Positions 23,671-36,570 of a stretch of DNA of 64,000 nucleotides are shown here, piece by piece. The DNA comes from Narthecium ossifragum (lineage: Eukaryota > Streptophyta > Magnoliopsida > Dioscoreales > Nartheciaceae): NCBI GenBank assembly GCA_963920575.1, contig OY986965.1, forward strand, positions 11,980,290 through 12,044,289. Reading direction: 5' to 3'. The notes under the pieces were generated by a model that saw nothing but the letters and a program-made list of their open reading frames with translations, was not told the DNA's origin and did no database searches. How positions within the stretch are numbered: position 1 is the first letter of the stretch; each line of letters opens with the position of its first letter. The position numbers were made by a program, and so were the translations under genes.

Positions 23671-24044
23671 TGTTGGTTTATAAACGTGTTATGGTCGCCA
23701 ATGATGGTCAGACCCAATTAAAGAGCCTAACCCACATTAAGTTAATCAAACGGTTACTAGCAGTTACTAAAACTGCTAATAGAATTGTTTGGGGACTTAG
23801 GTAAAGGGGTTAAACAGTTTCAGTGAGTGTGGGCTTCCCGTCGAGTGATGAAGAAAAGTGTTTGAAGAAATCCAGTAGAGAAGAACAGAGGAAGAAGGAA
23901 TTTGGGTTGTGACTTATTGATCTTTGTTATCGTAACAAGATGTACCTGGATCACGTGAAACAAATCGGAGAGAAGAAGATCCTTGACTAACGAGTAAGTT
24001 TTCGTTATCTTTCCTAGATTTATACAGAGTAATCTAGATTTACA
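23671..24044 (+). repeat. 3' LTR of copia element
   Basis: 374 bp, preceded by the purine tract GAGTGGGAGA (23661-23670) and followed by the target duplication GTGAG. Confidence 0.95.
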
Positions 24045-24049
24045 GTGAG

Positions 24050-25679
24050 AATACAATCCATTTATGTATATTAAAGGTTTAAAACTTTATAAAATGTGCA
24101 GATGTCTAATTTACAAATAGTTGGTTATATAAAATTTGACATAAATATATTTTTTAATTATATGTAATACATTATATACATATGTAATTTTTCACTCAGC
24201 TATATTCTTACCTAGTCTTTCATCATTCTTTATACCCTTTCACTAATGAAGTTTATTACTAATATAAGGTAGAGTAACAAGCATCATTAAATTTAGCTAA
24301 TGATTAGCTATCAATCCACTGCTACAAGCCGATCCATAGAATTAAAAGGAAAGGAAAAGAATTGAGCAACACTAACTTTAATATCAGTACGAGGCACAAG
24401 CTTGAAGATTCATAACTTATATAATCTCACTATTTGAGCAATGACAATCTCACCGTATAAGCAGATTACAACAACCTATAATCCAACAAGTTCCTGCCAA
24501 CAAGCTTATAAGACCAGAGTAAAATAAAAACACAAATCCAGTTGTCAAAGTAGTCAACCTCTTGTTATCATCACCTCATAAACATTACATGTGTAGCAGA
24601 TTTGATAACATGAACCACAACACAACCACTAACCATACAAAGATATCAATATTAACAAAATTTGCCACTAGCTTCACAAGTAATGTGCAACAATAAACCC
24701 ACACACACAATTGTTACAATTGAAACCAATAGGATGCACATAGCCACATTACCAAAGCCCATAGGTTCCCTTCTCATAACATATTTCCTTCTCGTACTCA
24801 TTATATGACACCAAAGTAGCGTTTAGAGTATTGAAACCCCGGTAGCAAGCTTTGCTGAATTTATGAACTTAAGCATGACATTCCGGCCATGACTCATAAA
24901 CTCCAAGTCGTCTCCCCTTATAGACAACATAAACCTTCATTGTATCATAATAAAAGACAGCAGAAACCATTGTTTTAATCAGTCATCATAAAACTATATA
25001 AAGCAAGTAGACGTTTAATAGCTAATAAGTGTTATCACAAAGTAGCCCAAATTCAAGTACCACAATTTAGCCCAACTTTTAAATAGTTCTCTTAATCAAT
25101 CTCACTTTCTAGCTTGAATATCAACATTAAATTCAAATACCACAATTTGACCAAGTTAAGGAATCTAGACAAATAGGATGAAACTCACTCATCTTTGTAT
25201 ACCTAACACTGGCCAGAATTACAGAGTACTAAGTCAGTAAAAATAGATCACTACATGACCTCGTGATGTAAAGTAAAAGGTACAAGACTTAATTAAGACT
25301 TAACACAGATTTGATAACTCAAATATATTACTAAGCATATTAAGCCATTTCCTAGGAAGATGTACAGTAAAAAAAATATACCAACAATTGACAGTGCTAA
25401 GACACCAGATAAGGGGATAAAGTTACCTTTCAATTCAGATCAAGAATATCATAGATCAGTTATGACAGGTCCACATATTTCAATACATAATTACGTATGC
25501 AAAGTGAAAGACACGAGTTTCCATTATGTTTCATTGGTGAACAAAACACCACCACAAGTGTTATCACCAATTACACATCCAATGGATCAAAAAGCAGCAA
25601 ATCACCATATTGTTTAAAAGCATAAGAAAACCCAATATTGTTATGTAGATGATCACTCATCGGCAAGAAACTGATCTAT
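24050..25679. other. AT-rich non-coding stretch
   Basis: No coding similarity was recognised on either strand. It lies downstream of the minus-strand Myb/SANT-like gene and is probably its 3' flank within the Harbinger transposon. No terminal inverted repeat was identified. Confidence 0.5.
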
Positions 25680-26689
25680 CTATATCTTACAAAATGTATT
25701 GTTCTTGATCACGAACCCTCTAGTTGCTGCGGCATTCGAGTTGAGATGGCCATATGCCATAGCAAATGGAAGGTCGGTGTATTGACCACCATTCCCCATC
25801 TCCATCACCGCAACCCACAATTGTTCAGAAAACCCCACGGTGTAATTATTGATGGCATCACCAATGTGTCTTACAACGGCCGTGATCTCATCACGATTCT
25901 CATGTCTTAACCTATTGCTAATGAACCGGGGCAGGCATACTTGAGGAGCTCCGCCCCACCTAACTCGTAGGAGTCGTAGGTGTTGTGGGGGTCCTAGGTG
26001 AAGCATGGATATCCCCCGGCAACTTGTCGGTGACGTTGGCCTGTTGTGGGGGGTATATCGCATCATCCGCTAAGTTGACGACACCTTCAGGTATGAATTC
26101 ATCACAGGCAACAATGGTGAATTCGTTGTTGGTCGATTCATCTTCAAAACAAACTATCAGCAATTCGAAGTGGGGCATGGGTCGGTTGACATATTTCCTG
26201 TATTTGGGATGAGCCTATACAGAAAACCAACATTCAAATTTAGTACAGGACAAATTTTATTACATCTAATGTGCTATTAAGGAGCTTTTTAATACAAACA
26301 GACCTCGAGTAGTACGTTTGAGACGAGAGGATCCAGTGTGGTAATCCTCAGCTCCTCCTCTCTCCATCCCACTCCGCTCAATATAAGGAGCTTTTTAATA
26401 TCATTACACTTAGCACGCATGTAGGTCAGGTGATTACACACATTCTCAACCTTGATCTCTTTGGTACCAAGTCTAATATTGCAATGCTTAGCACCAGCGA
26501 CGTAATAGGGAAGCTTAACCCCTTGTCTCCAGGAGACCTAGACTTAGCCACATCAGCCATATATCCCAATATATAAGTCTCTACAGGCTCCTTCCACTTG
26601 TAGTTGGAAGTGCCTGTAACCTTACTCACGAAACGCGAGGTCTAGCGACTCATTTGGGAGGCGAGGGTACCCAATTGAGAATGATCCAT
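25680..26689 (-). pseudogene. Myb/SANT-like protein of a PIF/Harbinger transposon
   Basis: Read from an ATG at 26689. The coding blocks are YKWKEPVETYILGYMADVAK with GDKG, then (after a frameshift) VENVCNHLTYMRAKCNDIKK with SGVGWREEE, then across an 89-bp intron (GT at 26303, AG at 26215) HPKYRKYVNRPMPHFELL, an acidic segment and a C-terminal region ending at 25680. Trp-Glu/Pro, GDKG, V-NH and GW spacing match the Myb/SANT-like domain (Myb_DNA-bind_3) of the second Harbinger protein, which binds transposon ends and helps import the transposase. An in-frame TAG about 15 codons after the ATG and at least one frameshift make it a pseudogene. Its partner, the DDE transposase, is on the same strand beyond the inserted MULE. 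Confidence 0.75.
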
Positions 26690-26863
26690 ATTTGTAATTA
26701 GAAATATCAAGACATGCAAAAGAACTAGTACACAACAATTGATACGATTGTCAATTGAAACAAACATCGAATGTCTTTGGGTACTAATATAATACAAGTA
26801 GATCCAAACTGAATACAATAAGTTGTAGAAAGGAAAACACATAAACAAGCACAATGAGAATAA

Positions 26864-27025
26864 GTGTAAAGTATGCGTTTGGTACCTGGGTTTTTAGGCA
26901 AATTTTTATGTGATACCCGTGTTTTCAAAAGTAAGCATTGAATACCTATGTTTCTCGAACCATTTTTAATTAATGCCTTCGTCCACCTGCTGTCTGCCGG
27001 TCTAATGGTGGCCCGAGTGAACCGG
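26864..27025 (+). repeat. Left terminal inverted repeat of the MULE
   Basis: It starts GTGTAAAGTATGCG and ends near CCCGAGTGAACCGG. The complement lies at 42455-42616 with only about a dozen differences. Confidence 0.9.
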
Positions 27026-27292
27026 TCACGTGCCTACACGTGACCGGACAGCCTCCTTCTTCCCGCGAGCCAGATGATAAGTTGGGGTTTCGATCCAGTC
27101 ACATGGTTTTAGATGCCCTGGGAGCTCGGCAGCTCTTCTCCTTCGACTGCAGCTCTCCTCCTTCGATGGCAAGCTCTCCTCCTTCGACGGCAGCTCTCCT
27201 CCACGGCAAGCTCTCCTCCTTCGACGGCAAGCTCTCCTCCAGCTCGGCAGCACTCCAGTCGACGGCAGCTCTCCTCCTTCTCCCCTCTTCGG

Positions 27293-27876
27293 ATGTCTTC
27301 TACTAGTTCGACAACTTCCTCAACTTATCCACTGTGTTATTGTGGACGGAGATCAGTACTGAAGATCGCCCAGATTGAAGCCAATCCTGAAAGAAAATTC
27401 TATAGATGCTCACGCATGACGGTAATAGTTGAATTTCTATGATTGGCTAACCCTGAATGTGAATTTCTGTAGCCTAACTGTTGAATTTCTAAGATAGGCT
27501 AACTGTTGAATTTCTGTAAGGTGGATGTGATTACCTCTTATGGATTGACGGGGACATTTGTGAACGTGGGCAACGAGTTATCAACAAATTGAAGGCGAAG
27601 ATACAAATCTTGGAGAATAGAGCAGAGATGGCTGTCCTGAAAGATAAATTAGTGCAAATGAAGACCATGGCTGAGATGTAGTCCTTGGAAGATGAACTTA
27701 AGCAGTTGAAGCGCAGGGACTCAGAATACTTGGCTCAAGTTGAGATGTGGAGGACCTGCTGCAAGAATAGAAAAGATGAAGTTAGTAGACTGTTGTTGGA
27801 GGTGAAAAACAGAAATAGAATGTTGTGGTTGGGCATTGTTTTGTTGTGTGTCATCCTAGGGTTTGTTATGTTCTAG
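27293..27876 (+). pseudogene. GRF-type zinc-finger / coiled-coil / membrane protein encoded by the MULE
   Basis: From ATG 27293, a Ser/Thr leader precedes CYCGRRSVLK ... NPERKFYRC and, after an apparent ~95-bp intron, CDYLLWIDGD: the spaced Cys and aromatic residues of a GRF zinc finger. An alpha-helical region follows (KAKIQILENRAEM ... LEDELKQLKRRDSEY), predicted coiled coil, then a C-terminal membrane segment (MLWLGIVLLCVILGFVMF) and stop at 27876. Plants have many small GRF-coil-TM proteins of unknown role. An in-frame TAG at about 27679-27681 and an unclear splice phase indicate decay. The gene is convergent with the transposase, an arrangement like maize MuDR with mudrA and mudrB, though mudrB is unrelated in sequence as far as I can tell. 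The Ser/Leu-rich repeats at 27120-27290 upstream look like leader sequence. Confidence 0.6.
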
Positions 27877-28569
27877 TGTGAATTCATGTTCTAATCTGGA
27901 TTTGTATGCTTTGTTAGTGTCCTTGTGTTAGTGTGTGTTTGTATCCCCTTTGTTTTGTTAATGAACATGATTCATGTTCTAATCTGGATTTGTATGTTTG
28001 TATCCCCTTGTGTTAGTGTATGTTTGTATCCCCTTTGTTTTGTTAATGAACATGATGTTTAAAACACAAACCTGGCAGATACACAAACCTGGTAGATACA
28101 AAAAAAGACATTGCAGTGCAATACCATAAACCATACATTGCAGTAAATCAGTAACACTAGAACATAAACCTGGCAGCAATACCATATATTGCAGTAGAAT
28201 AGAAGAAATAACCATGCATTGCACAATCTACTGCTATAAAACCAAACATTGCAGTAAATCAGTAACACTAAGCCATACATTACAAAATATGGCTTAGGAA
28301 ATCAGTAACACATAAGCCATACACAACCTACTGCTATAAAATCCCACAAAGCCATACATTACAAAATATGCACATCTACAAGCCCACATTACAAAATATG
28401 CACATCTACAAGACACAAACATGTCATTTACAGAACCAGCTGCTCCTTAGTGCATTATTTCCTGCCATGTACACGAGAAAGAGGCATGGCATTCAAATTG
28501 TTTGTGCTGCCTAGCTTGCAGTTTGTCCAAAAAGAAAAAAAAAAGTAAAACCAGCTGCTCCTTAGTACA
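27877..28569. other. MULE spacer between convergent genes, with short repeats
   Basis: There is no gene. Phrases such as ATTGCAGTAAATCAGTAACACTA, 'ACAAACCTGGCAGATAC' and 'TACATTACAAAATATG' recur two or three times each. Reading frames are chance. Confidence 0.6.
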
Positions 28570-29059
28570 TCATTTCCTGGCAGATACTTTGGGGGTCTTG
28601 AAAGGAGCACTAATTGGTCTGCCTTCAAAGTCATAGACCTGGGACCATTCACCTTGGGTTTGTGATGGTGATGGTTGACTGGGCCCAGGTATGTAGACAT
28701 CCTGTTGAACTGGGGTCCAGCCTTGGCTTGGTAATGCATCAACTCCAACCTCTTGAAGTGCTTCACTTGGTCCCACTCCTCTTGTTGCACCCCTTGCATC
28801 TGACCCTCTTGCTCTACCTCTACCTCTTGATGCTCTTCCCCTCACATTTCCTCTTGCACATGTTGCTCTTCCTCTCCCCATAGGAGGAACTCCAGCAACA
28901 TTTACTGTCACTCTTGCTCTACCTCTCCCCACTGTTGTTACAATGACATTCCATGCAAGGTCAACTAACTATTAGTAATGAAAGCATAGTATTGAAAGCA
29001 TGAGTACTGATACCTCTGTTGGCTATTGGTGTTGCTCCTCTTCCCACTCCTACTGCTCC

Positions 29060-31463
29060 TGTCGCGCCTCGACCCGCAGAGCCCAGACCGGGCCGGGACA
29101 CGAGGGGGAAAACCTACAACTACTAGCCTCAACTGGCGGAAACAGTCGAGACTAAAAGACAGCTGGCGAAAACAGCTGCCAACAAGCACAAGGCGGAAGC
29201 GAGCTACTACAACATCTATTAACATTTATTACAACACAGTAATAAAAGAGTTAACAAAGGTTTAGTACAACAAGCTACAAGGGATCAACGGTCCCCAAAA
29301 AGAAGCTAAACTACCCACCGGGGTCTCCGCGAACGCACAAACGAAACCATCCTGACCCTCAGACATGGTCAGGTGCCGGCGCGCTACCACGGGACGGGCG
29401 ACGGGGAAGCACCGGAGGAGAACGAGGACCCGCACCTGCAAACACCACAGTCCAGGTAGGAATGAGCAACAGCTCAGCAGGGTCCTACTCTACCACTCTC
29501 GCTAAGAAGGCAAACCCAACGAACCAACTCTGAGGCCAAGTACCGAGGCTTGCCAAGGATCCCATAAATCCCGTCACTAACCCGAAGGATTCCTGTCCCA
29601 AGTACTCCCCTTCGACAACCACTGCTCAGGGGTGGACAACTCCGACAATCCCTGACCCAGGGTGGACAAGACGCTACTGGTAGGACACCCTTCCCCAAGC
29701 GGGATCTCCACACTTGGCGGAAAGACCGAGGTTAAGACTACCATCTCTCAGTTTCCAAGCCACAGAGCCAACAGGACCCCTAACTCCTGACCCAAGACTA
29801 AGTCTAGCCAGGGAGTCCATCGATCCCATCGATGTCTTCCCCCCCCCCCCCCCCAGGGTTCCTGTCCAACCTACGTCCCTCCGATAGCCACTGCTCAAGG
29901 ACTGGGCTACCTCCGACGGTCCTTGGCACAGGGTGGCCCAGACGATACTTGTAGGACACCCTTACCGGGGTAACGGCGTCAACCACTTAGTCATTGATCA
30001 CCGGAGTCCACGGGTCAACCCCACCCAGTCTAACCTAGCATGTCTAATGCACAGGAGCAGGGCAGGATATAAATAAAGTGGTAACATGCAACACAACAAG
30101 GGCACACCTTCGGCCCATTTATTCTAAACACTCCCGAGGATCATGACTTCCTTCGGTTCACCATAAAGCGATAAAAGGGCATAACCCATGGCCCAGTTAC
30201 GCTAAGCATTCCCGAGAGTTCATTACTCCCTCGGTTAATCACAAAACAGTAAACATTCAAGCATGATGTAAAACATAGAAGCCCCAAGGGCAAAACCGTC
30301 AAATCTCACTTACATGCGTAGCCCCGCGGGCAAAACCCTCGAAAACCCTCTCTGCTACCGAAGGATCGATTCTCACCAAGGAAGGATCGATCATTCAAGC
30401 AACAGTGAGCTTCCCTCACTGTCGAGCCAAAGAAGATCGATCATTCCTCCCAGGAAGATCGATCTTTTTGGTGACAGAGGGCGCCCTTCCAGTCGCACCA
30501 AGGAAGATCGATCCTTCCTCCCAGGAAGATCGATCATTCTCGGGACGAAGGGTAACCCTTCTAACCCAGGCCCCATGATCGATCTCCTCCTATAAGAAGA
30601 TCGATCATGTGCTGGGCGCAGCAAGCCAACACCAGAAGGACCGATCCTTCCTCCCAGGAGGATCGATCCTGATGGGTTCCGGCGTGCTTCCGGCCGGAAA
30701 CGCCGCCGGAAGACACAACCAAACCTCACCAAACTTGGTTGGCTGGTAGATCTAAGCAACACGAAGCTACTCATGGCTTCAAAACCGAAACCAACAACTC
30801 CACAAGGAGATCTATTTAAAACAAAACCCGGATTTAAACCCTCAAAGCAAGCCGGAGGTTTGAGTGAGATCCCTACCTCTTCAACGCAGCTTCGATCCCC
30901 AAGGTCTAGCTAAGGATCTTTCTCGCCTCGCCACGAACCCAACGAGCCTTCAAGCTCCAGGAAAGGTGGCCGGAGGAGGAAGAACGACGAGCGGGAGCTC
31001 TCAGCTGGAACAGGGGAAGAAGCAGAGCCGCGAGAAGAAGAGGGAAGAAGAAGAAGAAAGGAAGGAGGAAGTGAAGGGGGTAAGGCCGGGGGAAAGCCGG
31101 CGAATGGTGGGAAAAGCTGGGGGAGGGGAGGGAAAGTCTTCCCTCCCCTGACAGGGGAAGCGACGGCCACCGCGGTGGCCGTCCTTCGAAAGCCACCGAC
31201 AAAGACTTCCAGGCACAGGCAGGATCGATCCTCCACGACCCAAGGATCAATCCTCCCTGCCCAGAAGTGCAACCTTGGGCTGGAAAATGGGCCCAAGCCC
31301 AGAACTCCCAAACTAGGTCCCACCTAACCTTTCTAACAAACACAAGCATCAAACAAGGTCTGTGTGTGCACACCCAGTGTGGAACGACCGCCAAGGCGCA
31401 GTTTCCCAAATTGCCCTTGGGGTCAACACAAGCCAAAAGGGGAAAGAGGGGCAGGTCCTCACA
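29060..31463 (-). mobile_element. Solo LTR of the Tekay/Del-like gypsy family in the MULE
   Basis: GCTCC flanks both sides (29055-29059 and 31464-31468). The ends are TGTCGCGCCTCGACCCG and GGTCCTCACA on plus, as in the solo LTR at 21269. Shared inner landmarks include 'CCCATTTATTCTAAACA', 'CTCTGCTACCGAAGGATCGAT', and the GTGTGTGCACACC-N-GTGTGGAACG segment near the end. It contains a 16-C homopolymer (29839-29854). GATCGATC motifs fill 30364-30668 plus one at 31223-31230. There is no coding content; plus-strand ORFs here are chance. Confidence 0.85.
30364..30668. repeat. GATCGATC palindrome array in solo LTR
   Basis: About nine copies occur in pairs separated by TTCCTCCCAGGAA-type spacers, matching the array at 22531-22813 in position and layout. 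Several have decayed to GATCGATCA or GATCGATTC. Confidence 0.85.
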
Positions 31464-32867
31464 GCTCCTCTCTCTGCTGTAGCTGTTGTTGGCACTCTTC
31501 CAACAGATATCCATGGTTGCCTTGAAGGATGTTGGGTTGGTGCATGGGTGTGGTCCCCCTGTAGTGGTGGTGGCATCTAGGATAAATTCAGATCACGAGG
31601 TAGATTAATAGCATTAAAAGAATGCATCTAAGATTAATAGATTAATGCATTAAAAGGTGCATATAGGATAAATCTGTTACCTCAACACCACCTCTGCCTC
31701 TCCCCATGGGTCCAAATGGGTTACTGCTGGGCTGTAGGGTTCAGATGCATAAGTGTCAGAGCTAATATTAAAAGAAAACAAAAAAAAAAGTATTAAGAAC
31801 ACATAGCTGTAGGTTAATGCATCGTACTGTGGTTGTGCCTTGCCTCTGCCATACACTGAAGATGCCTCTGGAGGTGGTATGGGGGCCCCACCTTTATTTT
31901 GTGCCCTAAAATTTACTCTAGACTCTGATGGTGTCTTGATTGGCTTGGGGATTGCTGGGCTTGTACAACTTCTCCTATTATGACCCCACTGCCAGCAATT
32001 TGTACATTTTACTGTTGTATATCTCTTCTTCAGTTTACTGGTGCTTGGCCCTTCCTCTGGACCTCTCTTTCTTTTCTTCTTGGGCCCTCCAGGTTGCTTC
32101 CTGTATGCTAGAGGCAGTATGGTGTCAGTCCCAATCCTTTGCCACAGCATGACCCCATTGACTAGTTTAATGTTGGGTATGTATGCTTTCATATAAGTAT
32201 CCCTCTTGCACCATGCAGCTACAAAGACTTCTGGCTTCCTCCTTGCATGAAAGATACATGCAATGGCATGGACACATGGTAGCCCTGTCAGCTGCCATTT
32301 CCTGCAGCTACAAGTTTTGTTATCTAGGTTGACAGTGAACCCTTCATCCAAATATGTGACTTCAAACTCCCCATATCCAAACAAGTTAGGGGTCCAATCT
32401 CTAGTAGCTTCCTTAGTACTTTCTATTTTCTTTTGGATCCTAGGGCAAATGTCACAGTCAAGTCTCTACATCTGCTCCCTCTTAAGCCTCATTCTAACCA
32501 TCAACTTTATCCTAATTTCCTCTAGCATTGTGATCAAGGATTTACTTCTAACACCAAAGATAAATTTGTTGAAGGCCTCTGACATGTTATTGGATAAGAG
32601 GTCACATTTAGGGAAGCAGTCAAATACATGTCTACACCACCAAGATGGTGTCAATTTATACATATAGTTATACCAATCTGGCTCTATATCCCTCATCCCT
32701 AGCATCACACTGTCAAAGTATTCTTTGACTGTGGCCCTTGCTGCATTCCACATAATCAGCTTCAACATCACACCCTTATAAATCTTGCTGAAGTTGGCAT
32801 AAAGATGCCTGACACAAAACCTGTGGTCTACACCAGGCATAAGGTCTTGCATAGCTGGTATAAAACC

Positions 32868-33398
32868 CTACATGATAAATAAGAGAATCTGATAAACATA
32901 TTGGATAACAAATTGGAGAGTTGATAAACATATTACAATAGAGAGTTGATAAACAAAGTTGATAAACATATGCACTAAAAGATATATAAAAGATATGAAA
33001 GATACATAAAAGATACATGAAAGACAATAGCATTAATGATAGATAAAAGACAATAGAAGATACATGAAAGACAATAGCATAAACAAAGCTGTTAATGCTA
33101 TTGTCTTTCATGCAAGGAGGAAGCCAGAAAAGACAATAACATTAAAAGATACATGAAAGACATTAAAAGGCATAGCTGATATTTGATTATCTTATGCTGA
33201 TAAACAAAGCTAGCATAAAAGATAATAGCATTAAACATATGCTATTTAATTATCTTATGCTGATAAACATATGCATTAAAAGACAATAGCATTAAAAAGC
33301 AATAGCTGATAAACATATGCTATTGTTAAACAATACTAAACAATAGCATAAAAGAGATGGTGTTAAATTAATAGACGTATGGTGTTAAACTAACTCAC
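32868..33398 (-). other. Intron of the MULE transposase, repeat-rich
   Basis: Splice sites join codons QQK to GFIPAM, which restores the usual transposase motif. The intron is filled with variant copies of 'GATAAACATATGCATTAAAAGA', 'GACAATAGCATTAA' and 'GATACATGAAAGA', i.e. expanded short repeats. Confidence 0.75.
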
Positions 33399-34830
33399 CT
33401 TCTGTTGATCAGTGATGAATGTCCACCTATTCTCTTGTACTGGCCCAATGTCTGCCAACAACAACTCTAGAAACCATGTCCATGTCTCCCTATTTTCTAT
33501 CTCCACCACTGCATAACAAATTGGATACATTTTGTCATTACCACCTCTCCCAACAGCTGCAAGGAGTTGACCACCCATTTCACCTTTGAGGTGACATCCA
33601 TCCAGTCCAATCAAAGGCCTACAACCATCTTTAAAGCCTTGGTTACATGCTTGGAAACAGATGTACACTCTCTCAAATACTGAATGATCTCCATCAGGAG
33701 ATCTACTGGTCTTGACTACTGTTGTTGTCCCTGTATTGCTTCTTATCAGTTCATGGCAATAGTCTCTTATCCTCCCATACTGCTCTTTGTAACTTCCTTG
33801 TATTAGGTCCCTAGCTTTCTTCCTTACATTGAAGGCCTATCTTCTTGAAATGTCAATTGAATAGTCCTTCTTCACCTTTGCTATTATTAGGTTGTCTTAA
33901 TATCATGGTCTAGCCTGACATCAGCAAGGTACTTGTAGGACAGCCATGTTGAATTCACCATAGGGTTTCTGTAGCTTCTGCTGCATGTATGATGGTCATT
34001 TAGTGTCTTGACCTGGAAGGTTTCCTGATTCTGCATTTTGGATGCATAAATTCTCCATTTACAACCATCTCTACAAATGGCTGAGACCTTCTCCTTTGTG
34101 TTCTTGTTGAACTTGATGTTGAAACCTCCCCTGACAGCATACTCCCTCATATAGTTCTTGAAAACCTTTGGAGATGGGAATCTTGTCCCTACAACTGGCT
34201 TTATCTTTCCAGACAAGTCAGTGTCTTCGTTAAACAGTGGGTAAGAAGTGACCTCATCATCATCAGAGCCACAAAGACTGATGAGCTCATCACTTGGCAG
34301 ATACTCACTATTATTGTCTTCAATGCCAGCTTCATTCATATACTCCTCATCCTCTGTCGTAGCATTTTCCTTTCCCTTTTTACGACCAGCTCCCTTATCA
34401 CATTCTCAGCTTCCCTAACATCAGCAGTAGCCTTTCCAGTTCTATGACCAGCTCCATCTTCCCCTCCAGCTCCCATTCCATCTTCAGAGGCACCACCATT
34501 ACCTTCATTAACAGCTTCATGATCATCCCCTCCATCTCCTATATTAATATCACCTCCTCCAAGATTGTGCCCACAGTTTGATTTCAGAAAAAGAGCATAG
34601 TCCACCTCATCCTCGGCATCCTCACTCCTGCCCTCAACCTCTGGGTCATACTTGATTGCATCTGAGTCACTGCTATCAGAATCAACTTGAAAAGCATCCC
34701 ACTCACAGTCCCTACCACCCTTATCCTCATGTTGCAACTCCCTCTCGAGCTCTATAACTGCATTCTCAGAATACACATGAACCTCACCAAACTTACTTGC
34801 TTTTTTTTCCCAAATCCAAAACATCATCAT

Positions 34831-35857
34831 CAGACATCAGTGGCCTAAGCCCAAAGTGCATGGTTAACCCAGGAATGACATACCATAGCCTCTCATAGGT
34901 AGGGTGTCCCCCACAAACTCAAATAAGCTCAACTCATCAACATCACAATTGGCAAATACATTCACAACGCCTCCAACATATTTTGCCACCAAGTCACTAA
35001 TAACTAACTAACCCGAATGATGGATGTGGATTTCAAATGGTCCTCCAGGAGGCTCTGGCTCTAATTTGCTTGGTTTGCTAGTGTTGGGGTCCATCCTGGA
35101 GGCATTACAGTCAAACATAAAGTATTAAGCACACTATCAACATAAGATAATCACTAGTAGCTTGCTTTCATCAAAATCAGTGCAAGGGTTAAAAATTGAC
35201 CCATAACATAAGATAATCAAATAACTAACTAACAGCATAAGATAATCAAACATAAAGTATTAAGTACACTAACAACATAAGATAATCACTAATAGCTTGC
35301 TTTCATCAGAATCAATGCAAGGGTTAAAAATTGACCCATAACATAAGATAATCAAATAACTAACTAACAGCATAAGATAATCACTGAGCTTGCTTTCATA
35401 CAGTCCTTCAATACCAATGCAATGAGTAATCAAATAAGATCACTAAGCTTGCTTTCATAAAAGCAAGGATTGTCCCCTCACTAGCCCCTCCATATTACAC
35501 AATGTCCCTTGGTCCCTGGCCCCTCCGTGCATAAGATAATCCCTATAAAAATTGTTCCCTAGCCCTTGGCCCCTCAATGAAAAAATGTCTCCTTTCACAA
35601 TGACATTCAATCACGGAATCCACGATTAAAAACCCAAAAAAAATCAATACCAATCGATCGATCACGGTTCAAAACGAGAAAAAATGAACTCTTGGAAAAC
35701 TGAGCTTATCCCTAGACGAATGTAACCACGATCATTCACATGGATTTGAGAGACGATGATCCCGATCACCTCCTGGAACCCTTCACCTTAGGGATTAGCC
35801 TTAGCAATCGACCTGCCGAACCCTAGAGGAAGGAAGAGGAGAGGTGAGGTGGGGAGA
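34831..35857. other. 5' region of the MULE
   Basis: It holds the transposase N-terminal codons up to 35094, then non-coding DNA with a ~120-bp phrase containing 'AGCATAAGATAATCA', 'TAACTAACTAACA' and 'GGGTTAAAAATTGACCC' repeated about twice (35140-35400). The sequence resumes after the LTR element at 42351. Confidence 0.6.
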
Positions 35858-36233
35858 TGATGAGTGCATGAAAGTGCACTCTGAACAACCTTATAACCAT
35901 CTCAATTACTAGATTATTATCCTTAATCAGCATCTTTATTACTATTTTTATATCTATATGTTGTTTCACATGGTTGTTTGGAAAATGCAGGAAATTGGAG
36001 CTAAAAGAAGCTGAAAAGAGTATATGGATCAACTTCAAAAATTAATCTGTACCTGCTCATGAAGAACCAGATGATGTGCCATATATGGTTGGAAATCTCT
36101 TGAAGTCTAGATTCTGGAGAACTTTACGGTTCATGATTCCGAGTTTCCTAGAGGAAGTTACGGCAATTTTAGTACCAATGGCGCAGTCTGAAGGGCAGAA
36201 CCGAAAATAAGCTGGAAGTCCGAGCGATCCGCC

Positions 36234-36498
36234 GATCGATCGGACCACGCAGAAACGTGACAGAACATGTGTTTTTCAGCCATAATGCATCCGATCGATC
36301 CCTCCATCGCTCCTATGGGGTCCGATCGATCCGACACCAATGGTCCGATCGATCGGACTCTGAAAAACCCAAAATCAGCGGATTTTAACGCATCCAATCG
36401 ATCCAGCGCCCATACTTCGATCGATCGGACTCGGGCGTACATAGAAGTTGAAGAATTTAATGAGACCGATCGATCCAACATCCCGAGGAGGATCGATC
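36234..36498. repeat. CCGATCGATCGG palindrome array in 5' LTR
   Basis: Seven exact GATCGATC cores and one AATCGATC occur, flanked by CC or GG to make 10-12 bp palindromes. The last core ends 65 bp before the TATA box. The copy in the 3' LTR is at 41063-41327. Confidence 0.9.
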
Positions 36499-36562
36499 GG
36501 ACGTTCCCAGTGAATTAAATCAACGGTTTAGATCAAATCCGTTGATGGAGAGACTTTGGGGC

Positions 36563-36570
36563 TATAAATA
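36563..36570 (+). promoter_or_regulatory. LTR TATA box
   Basis: TATAAATA in the context GGGGCTATAAATAGGAC, identical at 41392-41399 in the 3' LTR. It is likely the U3/R promoter. Confidence 0.7.

Larger units (their letters stand above)
13713..24044 (+). mobile_element. Ty1/copia LTR retrotransposon, full structure, coding region broken
   Basis: Two 374-bp LTRs (13713-14086 and 23671-24044) begin TGTTGG and end TTTACA. GTGAG flanks both sides (13708-13712 and 24045-24049). A tRNA-iMet primer site follows the 5' LTR and a purine tract (GAGTGGGAGA) precedes the 3' LTR. By eye the LTRs differ at about 11 positions (~3%), so the insertion is moderately old. The order is leader, extra gag-like ORF, gag, protease, integrase, RT, RNase H. 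A solo gypsy LTR sits in the 3' non-coding part. Confidence 0.95.
28570..35094 (-). pseudogene. MULE transposase (MURA-like), split by a solo LTR
   Basis: From ATG 35094 (PB1-like N-terminus near 35094-34850 with an early TAG), an acidic region (34336-34830) leads into the MuDR DNA-binding domain (about 34200-33890; GCKWRIYASK, HTCSRSY, WLSYKYLAD). The DDE transposase core follows: GLDGCHLKG at ~33600 and FITDQQK at ~33405. A 531-bp intron (33398-32868, GT-AG, donor AAG-GTGAGT) separates it from DLMPGVDHRFCVRHLYANF, the core's C-terminal half. Then come a SWIM zinc finger (CSCRKWQLTGLPCVHAI), a CCHC knuckle (CTNCWQWGHNRRSC) and a GRGR-rich tail (28570-28932). The LTR at 29060-31463 interrupts the tail. 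A TAG near 32464, a frameshift near 34370 and others inactivate it. The transposase would cut and paste the MULE via its 162-bp ends. Confidence 0.85.

Noticed and set aside
30314..31580. ORFs up to 202 codons across the solo LTR at 29060-31463
   Set aside because: Compositionally biased frames over LTR and array sequence; no family resemblance.
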